A stretch of DNA of 64,000 bases from Clonostachys chloroleuca (Eukaryota > Ascomycota > Sordariomycetes > Hypocreales > Bionectriaceae). Below are positions 20,462 through 32,110 of the stretch, piece after piece. Under the pieces are notes generated by a model. It saw only the letters and a list, made by a program, of their open reading frames with translations. It searched no databases and was not told the origin of the DNA. The first letter of the stretch is position 1; each line of letters starts with the position of its first letter. The DNA is taken from positions 2,666,001 to 2,730,000 of the forward strand of contig JBANAY010000001.1 in assembly GCA_037952775.1 (NCBI GenBank). The letters are read 5' to 3'. Position numbers and translations under genes: made by a program.

Positions 20462-23231
20462 ATGACGCAACAGAAGGCCAGCGATGGCGGCAAAGTTTCA
20501 AACCTCATCGACGATCTGAAGGAAAAGTTTAGCGACACTAAGCTTCACGATGCAAAGATTGCTCTAGTGCACAAAAAGTCCGTCTTTTCTGTCACCTGTA
20601 GATGCACGTGACCGCTATTCTAACATCATTTTTCTCTTCTCTTGGTATCTAGGCACCAGATTGGAAAACTAGGAAACTTGGTACGATGTTCTCCAATCCT
20701 GATGCCAGGCCATGGCATTTGAACATTGCCAGATGACTAAAACTCAAGTGTAATCCAGTTCAACCCCAATCACCGCCATGACGAGGAGCATGAGCAGCGC
20801 TGTGACGACAAGCGGACTAAGATCTGCGAGTCTAATCGCTTCAAGTCCTTCTTCCCTGAGCGGGATGGAAATCTAATCAAATGGTATGTGGATGGCCGTG
20901 ATTATTTCTGGGCCGTCTCTGTGGCTCTCGAGCAGGCCAAAGAGTCCATCTACATTGCAGATTGGTGGCTGTCTCCTGAACTCTTCCTGCGACGCCCCCC
21001 ATTCTATAACCGGGACTACCGGCTGGACCAACTCCTCAAGAGAAAAGCCGAGGAAGGAGTTAAAATCTTTGTGATCGTGTACAAGGAAGTCGAGGCTGCC
21101 CTGACTTGCAATTCCGTGCATACAAAACATGCCCTCCAAGCCCTGTGCCCTGAGGGCACACCAGGATTTGGCAACATCAAGATTCTTCGCCACCCAGACC
21201 ACAATCCATTTGAAAACGCAGCCGACATTACCATGTATTGGGCCCACCACGAGAAATTCATCGTCATTGACTACGCCATGGCTTTTATCGGTGGCTTGGA
21301 TCTTTGCTTCGGGCGTTGGGACGCACACCACCATCCCCTGTCTGATGTTCACCCTGAAGGAGTTTCTGAAGAGACCTGGCCGGGACAGGACTTCAATAAC
21401 AACCGCGTGATGGACTTCAAGCAAGTGGATGACTGGAAACAGAACGAAGTGAGCAAAGCAGACTTTGGCCGCATGCCCTGGCACGACGTTGCCATGGCAG
21501 TAATCGGTCCAACAGTCTATGATATTGCTGAGCACTTCGTTCTCAGATGGAACTTTGTAAAACGTGACAAGTATAAGCGACACGATGCCTATGACTGGAT
21601 CATGCTAGAGAACCGGACTGGCGAAGATGAGGACCTTGTCGGTGTCCAGCGTCCCAAGCATCCCGTTGGAGACTATGTCCAGCATCCCCTGACACCGCTC
21701 GACACCAAAAACCTCTTTAACCGTGGAACCATTCGTGCTCAAATCGTTCGATCTAGCTCAGACTGGTCCAGCGGCATTTTGCTTGACCACTCGATTCAAA
21801 ACGCCTACATTGAAATTATCCAAAACGCACAGCATTACGTTTACATTGAGAACCAGTTTTTCATTACAGCCACAGGAGACCAGCAATATCCCATTCATAA
21901 CACTATCGGCAGAGCTATGGTGGACGCCGTTGTTCGAGCTGCAAAGGAGAACCGGAAGTTCAAAATCATCATCGTGATACCCGCCATTCCCGGCTTCGCA
22001 GGTGACCTTCGAGACAATGCCGCGGCTGGTACTCGAGCTATTATGGATTACCAGTACAAGTCTATTTGTCGAGGAGAGCACTCGATCTTTGAGCAGATCA
22101 AGGCACAGGATGTGGACCCTAGAAAATACATCTTCTTCTTCAATCTCCGGTCTTATGATCGCCTCAACAAAACACCGGCTCTCAAGGCAGCCGAGAAGAA
22201 ATCCGGCGTTAGCTATCAACAGGTGCAGCGAGCGGAAGCTGAAGAGATCATGTCAGAAGGTATCCACGGGACATTTGGCACTAGGAGCAAGACCCAGAAT
22301 CCCCATCTTGGAAAACTGAACCAAAATAAGGTAGATTCAACCGACGAAGAGGTGAAGAAACACATGGAGGCAAAGAACAAATTTTATGAGGCTCTTCCTC
22401 CAGGGGAGGTACCGACTTCGGCGTCAGTAGCCCATCATGCCATGCACGGATCAGGATCTATTCTGGATGAGGTCTGGGATGAAGATGATCCCGAGAGTGA
22501 AGTGCAGAACTGGGTTCAGGAGGAGCTCTACGTCCATTCCAAGATTCTGATAGCCGACGATCGGATCGTTATATGTGGCTCCAGCAATTTGAACGATCGC
22601 AGTCAGCGAGGAGACCACGATAGTGAATTGAGCATTGTCATGGAGGACACGAGGATGGTTTCCAGCACCATGAACGGAGAGGCATTCGAGGCTGGATATC
22701 ATGCCACCACTCTACGGCGCTATCTCTGGCGAGAGCATCTGGGACTGCTTCCGCCCCAGTCACTCAACGCAGAGGGTGATATCAATGCACAGCCGCCAAC
22801 TGTCAACCCAGAGAATGATATCTATGACAAAGACGAGAGCTGGAAGTTTGTTGAGGATCCGTTGAGCGATGAGTTGTGGGAGATGTGGACAACACAGGCG
22901 GACACAAACACCAAGCTCTTCCGCCATATATTCCACGCTGACCCAGATGACCACAGTAAGATTCCCTTCCCCCTTACTTCCCTGTTACTCTGTCCCTTTA
23001 AGCTAACACCAAAGCAGTCAAGGACTTTGATGACTATGATCGGTATCTCCCGCCCCGTGGTGTGAAGGCTGGTCACGTCTTTGATCAGTTCCTCCCCCTG
23101 AAGATATCCGCAACAAACTAGACCAGATCAAGGGGCATCTAGTGTGGTACCCCTTGGAGTTTTTGAGAGACGCGGAGATGGCCGAGCGCGGGCTCCAGGT
23201 CAACTCATTGACGGAGAGTGTCTTTACCTAA
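20462..23231 (+). CDS. Phospholipase D, with one apparent frameshift
   Basis: PLD hydrolyses phosphatidylcholine to phosphatidic acid. Exons are 20462-20577, 20653-20680, 20759-22955 and 23018-23231. Two HKD catalytic motifs are present: HEKFIVID (near residue 212), with the downstream GGLDLCFGRWD, and HSKILIAD (near residue 640), followed by GSSNLNDRS. No PX or PH domain precedes the catalytic core, so this is the short fungal PLD rather than the SPO14 type. After HVFDQFL the frame runs to an early stop; adding one C to the five-C run at 23094-23098 restores EDIRNKLDQIKGHLVWYPLE and an end at ESVFT with TAA at 23229-23231, which is the family-like C-terminus. The repaired length is 851 residues. 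The frameshift is more likely a base-calling error than a real loss, because the downstream codons remain conserved. Confidence 0.88.
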
Positions 23232-25983
23232 GGAAGCAAGGTGGGAAACGATGATGGTAGTCTGACGATGGCAACGGTCTTCGGGGGCACGGAGTAACCT
23301 GGGAGGGCATTGGCTTACAAACGAGTTGCTTCCTTTTTGAGATGATCAAGTCTAGAACTAATGGAAACCCGGACTTGAATGAAATACCCACGATGTAACG
23401 AATACTAACCCAAGTCCCATTTCACGTACAAGGACCGGTATGCCAATAGGGTAGCCAAGGAGGTCGAAAGTGGTGTACCGGGCTCGCTGGAGCTTCCCGG
23501 TCAAGACGGCTGCAGATGACAACTGAGACCTCTGGGCCAATAGCTGGCGCGGGGTGGTCACAGAGAAGCTCTCTCGTCACATGCATAAGCTCCAGCGGAG
23601 GAGGGCCTGGGTGGTTGTTGGTTCGCTGGGAGGCTGGCGCTTGTCGAGGGTTGCGACGGGTGTGTGGAGCCGGCCCCCACACCCGGCCGCGGTTGATGGG
23701 GGGAAAACTGGTGATATGCTGCGTTTCTGGTGTAGTATTTTCCTGCATACGAGGGCAGGAGTGAGATTTTGCTGTGCCAGTTTCGATGAAACTCAGTTCC
23801 AGGCTTTGCGCGAAATTGCGTCGGGCCCGAGGACGACGGGCCACTGTGGATTGATGAGGAGGTTGAGCCGCAACATTACTTCTTGGGCATTGATGCCTTG
23901 CGGTGATGTGACGCCACATCAGGTCAGAATCCGATGTGGTATACGAGCCTCCATCCTTGCTCGCGGAGGGGATATCAAGGTCCAACCAAGCCTGTGCTGG
24001 AATAGACGCCGTGGATGTTAGTGTCCAGCCAAGCGGTTAGACGATGAGAAGCTGGATGAGCATGCGAGCATCTTGTACGCAGCGGACAAGCAGGCTATTG
24101 CGACCTTGGACGAGAGCATGGCTGTTGGAGAGCGTATGGCTGAGGGGACTTTGGACCTTAATACCTTATCTTAATCCAGGATGCCAGCACACACTCGTAC
24201 CTCAGGCAATATTACACCTCATGTGCCACTGTGGCAGGACTGCAGGAGGTGAGCTGCGAGTCTGAAGAGGAGTCCAGCGGTTTGGTGTATGCTGGGGCTT
24301 GCTGGGTACTGGCAGCTCGGCGCCTAAGCAAGCACTGCAGCGGCTAATTTGGCTTCCTTAGCGGGCTTCCGGCCCCCAATTCGGGCACACAGCCAACCAC
24401 TGCGCCGAACCAAGCGAGTCCTCGTTGCGTGTTGCATCAAGCCACACGCAAACATTGTGAGACATGAGGTTCACCTGGCTGACATGCAGCCCCAATCACA
24501 CTCTGGGCTGCAGCTCCGGACGCTGCCCATACCGCCGCTCTTTAAGCAATTGCCTCCCAATCGAATGGTCTGCTGAGTTATCGAGCAAGTACCTGGTCTT
24601 GTCGGGACAGGGATTATAAAGATCGCGCCCCTCTTCGCGGATGTACCCTATATGGCCAGCTTGTCATTTCAGGTACAGTTTCTCTTGGGGTTTCGGGACG
24701 GCGCCGCTTTTATTAGGAGATGACCTTGACTTCCCAGGAAGTTTGTCCATTTCCGACACCTGGTAAAGATGTTTGCAAATACGCGCAAAAAATGGGATTT
24801 CCATTGCATGGGTTAACTGTGAGAGGTTCTATTCCAAGAATCCTAACAGCAAGCGTCTACTCTCTTAAATACCTAGGTACCTATAGTTTTCTATGGGTGA
24901 AGTAATATCATGACAAGCGGACCACGATCATTAGAATGAGGAAGTAAACATTGTGTGCTCTCTAACCATCGGTACTATACTGTAAGAGAGGTCATTGAGT
25001 GAAACCTATCGTTCCATGTTGCTACAACATATTATGTCAATTGCTCATGTTCACTTGAAACGAGTTGCTTGAACTCTGCTCATATTCCAGTCTTTCTCCC
25101 ATCCTAAAATCTGCGCACGAATTGCTAAAAAAAGGGGCACTATAATTATTAATTGAGTGAACTATTTATATCTAATTCTTACTGTTTGGGACTAAATTAC
25201 CTATTATCTAAAGATTCTCAAGTAAAACTTACCTACCTACTTATAGGACACTCAAGACATATGTTAGTTGTTCTTGGCTGGGCCTTTTAACAGCGGCGCT
25301 GAAGCTAATCTGTAAAGGAAATCGACAGTAAAGTGGGCGTCTAGGTACCTGCCAGTACCTCGAGCGTACCACAGCTACCTGCTCCTCTCTGCGTCATACC
25401 GCCCACCTTTGGGACGGAGCTCTCTGGCCTTCACCTCATCTGCCGACGTCGTACCTTGAGTCTACCATGTACCAGTATTTGTATACCTCACCACCTCACC
25501 ACCTCACCCCGCCTCAGGACCTATTCGGCCAGCCTATGTCTACCGAGTCCACCCGATACTGGCTGTCCGCACATCAAGAGCCTCTCTCGGGCGGCTTCTA
25601 ACGCTGTCACCCAGGTTGCCTTGCTCCCATTCTCCTCCAACGGGCGGCGTACCCTCATCATTGGTGCCTACTGGCTACACAACCCGTCTGCCTCACTAAA
25701 ACCATTCCTCTCAGCAAGCTTTCCCCCTCCCCCCACGGATCGCGACACCAGGCCGCATAAGAGGCGACCTTCCGAGCCCGAATCTGACCCCTCTGCCCCA
25801 CGCCGCCATTTCCCATCCGCAAATCACGACCTCAACTCGCCGAGCGTTAGAGCTCCTGGCCCGTTCGGGCGGCCCGGCCAACCTGACCACGACTTCTGGC
25901 CTGCTGTTACTACCCTTCTCGCCTCGGCGCATGCTGCCTGCTAGCATACCATTCAGTAACTGCCTCTCGGCTCGTCGCACAAG
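23232..25983. other. Long intergenic region between PLD and bro1
   Basis: About 2.75 kb. It contains one short coding-like frame (24022-24172, listed separately), GGTACC palindromes at 24876-24881 and 25344-24349 read as 25344-25349, an AT-rich block (about 24900-25260), and a small ACCTCACC-type tandem repeat near 25486-25509. The last 500 bases are CT-rich and probably the bro1 promoter and leader. No complete gene could be assembled. Confidence 0.45.
24022..24172 (+). other. Possible orphan terminal exon
   Basis: A frame opening just after an AG (TTAG at 24018-24021) reads CPAKRLDDEKLDEHASILYA, continues ADKQAIATLDESMAVGERMA, and stops with TAA after EGTLDLNTLS. The heptad-like, acidic, alanine-rich composition looks like a real amphipathic helix rather than random translation. 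I could not find matching upstream exons and do not recognise the family. It may be a gene relic or the last exon of an unrecognised gene. Confidence 0.3.
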
Positions 25984-28900
25984 ATGTCGCAGTCGCCAAT
26001 GATCTCCGTGCCCCTCAAGGCGACAAACGAGATTGACTGGGTGGCACCATTGAAGGCATATATTCGTGATACATATGGCGATGACCCAGAGCGGTACGCG
26101 GAGGAGTGCGCCACCCTCCAGCGCTTGAGGCAGGACGTACGCGGTGCGGGGAAGGAAAGCACTTCAGGAAGGGACATGTTATATCGGTACTATGGCCAAC
26201 TGGAGCTTCTGGACCTGCGGTTTCCCGTGGACGAGCAGCATATCAAGATCTCCTTCACATGGTATGACTCGGAAGACTGCCCGTTCCTCCCAAGCGAGTA
26301 TATCCCGTGTATCGAGTACTGACTGGATTGCCACGTGACAATAGGTTCGATGCTTTCACCCATAAACCGACCTCACAATACTCACTGGCATTCGAAAAGG
26401 CTTCCATCATCTTCAATATCTCAGCCGTACTCTCTTGCCATGCTGCTTTCCAGAACAGGTCCGACGAGTCTGCTCTGAAGACAGCATACCACTCGTTCCA
26501 GGCATCTGCCGGCATGTTCACGTATATCAACGAGAATTTCCTCCATGCTCCTTCCTCAGATCTGAGTAGGGAGACAGTCAAGACGCTGATCCACATAATG
26601 TTGGCACAAGCTCAGGAGGTCTTCCTTGAGAAGCAAATCAACGACAAGAAGAAGAATGCACTTCTGGCCAAACTGGCCTCACAAGCAGGCTGCTTTTACA
26701 ATCAAGCCTATGAGAGCGCTCAGGAAAGTGCTAACAAGGCAATTTTCGAAAAGTCGTGGCTTTTGATGCTCCAGGTTCGTGAGAGCTTCCCGTTCAAGAT
26801 GATTCGGCCGATGGCTTACAAATCTACAGTATAAATCAAATCTGCTGGACTCAATGGCGCAATACTACCAAGCATTGACGGATGATGAGAACAGTCAGTT
26901 CGGTTCAGGTGTGGGCCGACTGCAGTATGCCGAATCGCTGGCTAAGGAAGCAGACCGCATCGCCAAGGGGTTCCCTACATCTCTGCCACCTAGCGCCAAC
27001 CTCAGTGCAGACTGCGCCAGCGCTTTGCAAGGTATTTCGAAGCGGCATCTCGCTACCGTCAAGGAGAAGCTCCAGGAGGCAGAGAAGGACAATGATTATA
27101 TTTACCACCAGCCCGTCCCAGCCGAAGCCAGCCTGGAAACCATCAACAAACTGCCTGCCGCAAAACCCATCCCGGTTAGTGAGCTGTATGCAGGTCAGGA
27201 TATTCAGCACATTACTGGCCCAGATCTTTTCGCCAAGATCGTGCCCTTTGCGGTGACAGAGTCAGCAAGTTTGTACGATGAAGAGAAAGCCAAGCTTGTC
27301 AGAGCAGAAACAGAGAAGGTTGACACCGCAAATGGCGAGATGGCTGCAAGTCTGGATTACTTGAGGCTTCCAGGTGCTCTTCAAGTTCTCAAAGGCGGAT
27401 TTGATCAGGATGTTTTGCCTGATGAAGACTTCCGCCAATGGTGTCACGATGTGGCAAATCACGAAAATCCAGCTGGGATATTCGAGCACCTGAGATCAGA
27501 AAAGGAGTCCATAATTCGAGTTCTGGATGGGTGTTCGAAGCAGCTGGACATGGAAGAGATAGTCTGCGAGAAGATGCGTTCGAAACACGAGAGCCAATGG
27601 ACCCAACAACCTAGCGCACCCCTCACAACCACCCTACGTGGGGATATTCGAAGCTATCGAGAGGCGCTTGATGAGGCAATGAAGAGTGACAATCAGCTTT
27701 CCACGAAGCTTCGCCAGAACGAGGTGGAATTCGCAGAGATGCGGCGTGCTGCCCAGGAGGATGCTGTTGATCAACTATTCCACAGGGCTGTAACCGATGT
27801 TCGAGACAAGAGTGGCTACTCTGTCAGCCCGGCTGCCATCGAAGCTAACCTTCTGGACGCCGATTTTGAAGAAGGCGGCTTGAGTGTGATGGACCAGATA
27901 AACAGAGTAGAGGATATCCTCAAAAAGTTGAATCTTGTCAAGCGGGAGCGAAACCAGGTCCTTAAAGACCTAAAAGAGAAGGTTGGTTGATCCAAACGGT
28001 GCAACCCATGTCTGCCCAGCTAACAGTTTTTCCCCCAGGTCCATAACGATGACATCTCGCAAATTCTAATCCTAAACAAGAAGTCAATATCCAACTACGA
28101 GAATCAACTCTTCCAGCAGGAGCTGGAAAAGTTCCGACCTCACCAAAACAGGCTGTTACAGGCGAATCACAAGCAGTCCGCTCTGATGAAGGAACTTACT
28201 GGAACGTTTAACACACTATTGCAAGACAAGCGGGTCAGATCGGAGCAGAGCAAGTACGAAACGATTCAAAAACAGAGATCGGCCGTGATTGGCAGATACA
28301 ACCGGGCCTATCAAGAGTTCCTCGACCTCGCGGCTGGACTCGCCAGTGCGAAGAAGTGGTATGCTGAGATGAAGGAGACAGTAGAGAGCTTAGAAAAGAA
28401 TGTTGAAGCATTCGTCAACAACCGACGGGGCGAGGGTGCCCAGTTGTTGAACAAGATTGAGGCGGCACAATCCTCCAGCAGATCTTCTCAGGCCGAGCTG
28501 GAGCAAGAACGTCTACGAGCTCTCATGGACCGAATGTCGATGGAGAGCCCAAAGTCACCGCCGCAGCCAACCGCAAGTGGGCGGCCAGCGCCAACACCGC
28601 TATTTCAGGCTGGACAGGCACCCCGATACGGGCAAGGAAGTTACCAGGGACAATATCAAGTCCCAACTTCCCCTCCTCCTAACCAACCCAACATGGTGCA
28701 GCCAGGTTACCAGACTTATGGAAACCCAGCAACAGCGCAGTCATATGGGCAGCCACAAGTCAACTCATATGGGCAAGCCGCGTACAACCCAAGCCAATAT
28801 GGGCGGAACCCTGGTCCAACATCACCTCCGGCAAACCAGTCCACTTTCGCCGTAAATGCAATGAGAGGCCCAGTGTCCCCTCCACCAAATCGATCCTCCT

Positions 28901-29163
28901 TTGGATCGCAGATCCAAGGCTACCAAGGCTATGCCACTCAGGGGCAACAAGTGCAGCCAACAGCCCAACAAGGCCAGGGTGGTTACATGCCGCCTGGCTT
29001 TGTCCCACCTCCACCTCCTCCCGGCCCTCCACCTCTGGGACCCCAGCAGACAATCCACTATGGGCAGCAACAGCAGATTCCACAGGGATATGGGCAGAAA
29101 TCACCACCAGCTCAAACATCACAGCCCAATGACCCTTGGGCAGGACTGAGTGCCTGGAAGTAA
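25984..29163 (+). CDS. bro1: BRO1/ALIX-type ESCRT-associated protein
   Basis: Exons are 25984-26261, 26345-26774, 26830-27981 and 28039-29163 (donors GTATGA, GTTCGT, GTTGGT), giving 994 residues, the normal length. Bro1 binds the ESCRT-III subunit Snf7 and recruits the deubiquitinase Doa4 at endosomes during multivesicular-body sorting. The N-terminal BRO1 domain (about 1-390) begins MSQSPMISVPLKATNEIDWV and includes FTWFDAFTHKPTSQYSLAFE and EKASIIFNISAVLSC across the first splice join. The middle is the coiled-coil V domain (about 400-740). The last 230 residues are Pro/Gln/Tyr/Gly-rich with recurring YGQ units and a poly-Pro block (VPPPPPPGPPPLGP), the expected tail for binding other ESCRT or ubiquitin-pathway partners. 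All joins keep frame. Fungal relatives of this family also feed ambient-pH signalling. Confidence 0.93.
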
Positions 29164-30042
29164 GTAAGGATGAGAGGCCAAGATGGAGAAGGAGGAAGAA
29201 TTACTCGTCATACATAGCGTAAAAGAGGAGGGTTTTGCATGGGTATGGACCTGGTCAGGGTATGTTTAGAATGGGGGGTTGTGTCTATTGTTTACCAAGC
29301 GGTGTTTAATCATCATTGACACGGAATATATGCATGCATATTTGCACTTGAGTTGATCTCTTGTTGACCTGTGGTGAAGAATGGCTTCATGCCCACGCCC
29401 GTAATTATGTACATGAATAGGAGACGGTTGGAAAGTTCATGGAGAGAATCACATGTGAGTGACAAATAATTTCGCTATTATTGGATTTCCCCAACCAACA
29501 CCAACCGACGACAGAGAATGTCAAGTGCCAAAGAAAGATACTTGACTGCCCGCGGTGCATTAACCCGACGGCCGAGGCATAGTGGAGCCGGAACGGATAC
29601 TGAAGGCGGTTATTGAAGGCCGACTTGTGAGGTAAAATAATAGTGGAGAGCGATAGTGTGCTGGTTCAATGCCTAGCCTGTAGCCAGCAGCCTACCAGAG
29701 AGCCCCGAATTCGGGGGCAGGTAATCAAACGCACCGCCGGAGAAGCGCTGTGGGGAAGGAACAACTGGGGAAGCAGATCGGGATTCCCTTTTAAGTCGAG
29801 GATCCTGGGACGACGTTTTCCTGCCCGTCTTCGTATTTTTATTCCCATTTCCATCTCTATCTTGCTCTCGCTCGCTGTAACTTTCAGGTTCTGTCCGCCG
29901 TCTCTAGAGCGATTGCCCTAGAGCCCGAAAACGAGGAACCATCGACGCTGCGCTGCTCGCAGTTCCCCCACCGACCGCATTATCCCTATCTACCTACGTA
30001 ATTGACGTCCGACTTTCGGGCGAAAGGACCGCAGCTCACACC
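29164..30042. other. Intergenic region between bro1 and the hydroxyacid dehydrogenase
   Basis: About 0.9 kb: 3' flank of bro1 and promoter of the next gene. No supportable gene or repeat was seen. Confidence 0.5.
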
Positions 30043-31833
30043 ATGGCGGCGCTCAAGGGCAGTGAGATCGCCGAGCACAATGACGCCAAGTCATGTTGGG
30101 TTATTGTTCATGTACGATGAGAATTGGCCTGTTTATTGTACAGACATTGAGAAATACGGGCAGCAGCTGATTTCGGTGCAATGGACAGGGCAAGGCGTAC
30201 GATGTTACCGAGTTTCTACCTGGTACGACTGGCAACCAACAACGCCCGTTTTCGTCGTTGCATTTCGTCAACTAACTTTCCTCTGCTTCCAGAACACCCC
30301 GGAGGACAGAAGATTATCCTCAAGTATGCCGTAAGTGCAACTCGAGCCCGGGCATGAACGGCCGCCATCTGTCCAATCGCAGGTTGTTAAGGAGACTAAC
30401 GAGCTCTCTTCGCGCACGTCCAGGGCAAGGACTGCACAGAAGAATTCGAGCCAATCCACCCCCTGATACTCTGGACAAGTTCTTGGACAAGTCCAAGCAT
30501 CTGGGGCCGGTTGACATGGGCACCGTCGAGCAGGAGGTGAAGGAAGAGGACCCAGAGGAGGCCGAGCGTCTGGAAAGGGTCGCTCAGAAACCTCTGCTGT
30601 CGCAATGCTACAATCTCCACGATTTCGAGGCCGTCGCGAGGAGGACTATGAAGAAGACGGCCTGGGGTTACTACTCCAGTGCAGCTGACGATGAAATCGT
30701 GAGTCTCCTAGCTGTATCGTCCCACTCGGTTGAATCATGGTATTAATATAGGTCTCCAACTCTAGACAATGAGGGAGAATCACAGCGCTTACCATCGCAT
30801 ATGGTTCCGGCCCCGTGTTCTCGTTGACGTTGAGAATGTCGACATCTCTACCACAATGCTGGGCAGCAAGAGCTCAGTCCCCTTCTACGTCACCGCCACT
30901 GCTCTGGGCAAGCTTGGTGACCCTGAGGGTGAGGTCGTCCTGACCCGGGCCGCTCACAAGCACGGTGTCATTCAAATGATCCCCACGCTTGCGTCTTGCT
31001 CCTTTGACGAGATCTGCGACGCCCGCAAGGGTGAGCAGGTCCAATGGCTCCAGCTCTACGTCAATAAGGATAGGAAAATTACACAGCGCATCGTCCAGTA
31101 CGCCGAGGAGCGTGGCTGTAAGGCCCTCTTCATCACCGTCGACGCTCCCCAGCTGGGTCGTCGCGAGAAGGATATGCGCTCGAAATTCACCGACCCGGGT
31201 ACGAATGTCCAGGAGGGCCAAGAGACCGATAACAGCCAGGGCGCCGCCAGAGCCATCTCCAGCTTCATCGACCCCAGCCTCAGCTGGAAAGACATCCCCT
31301 GGTTCCAGAGCATCACCAAGATGCCCATCATCATCAAGGGTGTCCAGCGAGTCGAGGACGTCATCAAGGCTGTCGAGGCCGGCTGCCAGGGTGTCGTCCT
31401 CTCCAACCACGGCGGCCGCCAGCTCGAATTCGCCCGCTCGGGTATTGAGATCCTCGCCGAGACGATGCCCGTTCTCCGCGAGCTGGGCCTGGAGAACAAG
31501 ATTGAGATTTACATTGACGGCGGTGTCCGCCGTGCCACCGACGTCCTCAAGGCCATCTGCCTGGGCGCCAAGGGCGTTGGCATCGGCCGGCCGTTCCTCT
31601 ACGCCATGAGCGCCTACGGCCAGCCCGGCGTCGAGCGCGCCATGCAGCTCCTGAAGGACGAGATGGAGATGAATATGCGCCTGCTGGGGTGCAACAAGAT
31701 CGAGGAGCTCAACTCGAGCCTGCTGGATACCAGGGCGCTGTTCACGCATAGCTCGACGCCCCCGGACCACTTGTTCGGCAGCGCATACGAGTCCCTTGCC
31801 ACGCCTGCGCAGAGACCCAAGTCGAAACTATAG
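30043..31833 (+). CDS. Cytochrome b5-FMN 2-hydroxyacid dehydrogenase (cytochrome b2/L-lactate dehydrogenase type), with one apparent frameshift
   Basis: Flavocytochrome b2 enzymes oxidise L-lactate or related 2-hydroxyacids with FMN and pass electrons through a heme. Exons are 30043-30111, 30189-30222, 30293-30330, 30424-30698 and 30766-31833. Residues 1-75 are the cytochrome b5 domain with heme ligand His36 in HPGG and probably His59 in EPIHP. The FMN barrel contains IPTLASCSFDEI, the substrate-site stretch LSNHGGRQLEF with the catalytic His, and IDGGVRRATDVLKA plus GIGRPFLYA for FMN phosphate. Just after His59 the frame breaks; one extra C in the five-C run at 30459-30463 restores PPDTLDKFLDKSKHL and gives a 494-residue protein. 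Unlike yeast Cyb2 it starts directly with the heme domain and shows no mitochondrial presequence, so it may be cytosolic. Substrate cannot be read from the sequence. Confidence 0.87.
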
Positions 31834-32110
31834 ATAGATATAGATGTGTAGATCGTGTGTTTTGCTCGCATTTCTGTAGATGAGTTGTAAGCTACCTTCT
31901 TTCCAGCAGTATATATGGCATAGTCTTTATTTTCCTTTCTTTTCTGCATATAACAACTAAAGCAGTTTCTACACGAGTTCATTATTTATATATTCCTGGT
32001 AACTCTGAAATGACGCCCCTGCGTTTCTACTCAAAACGCGACCCAGTAACACCCATTGTAAATGCTCGCCTAACAAAAACTCGAGATAAGAAAAAATGAG
32101 GCAAACACCT

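Noticed and set aside
23422..23985. 187-codon minus-strand frame downstream of PLD
   Set aside because: No ATG start, Pro/Arg/His-rich, no domain; it overlaps no splice-supported gene.
24024..24045. tRNA-like box A (CCAAGCGGTTAGAC)
   Set aside because: No matching box B within tRNA distance; the segment reads better as coding sequence.
30874..31770. 298-codon frame antisense to the hydroxyacid dehydrogenase
   Set aside because: Low-complexity Leu/Gly/Asp-rich translation mirroring a GC-rich coding exon; no independent evidence.
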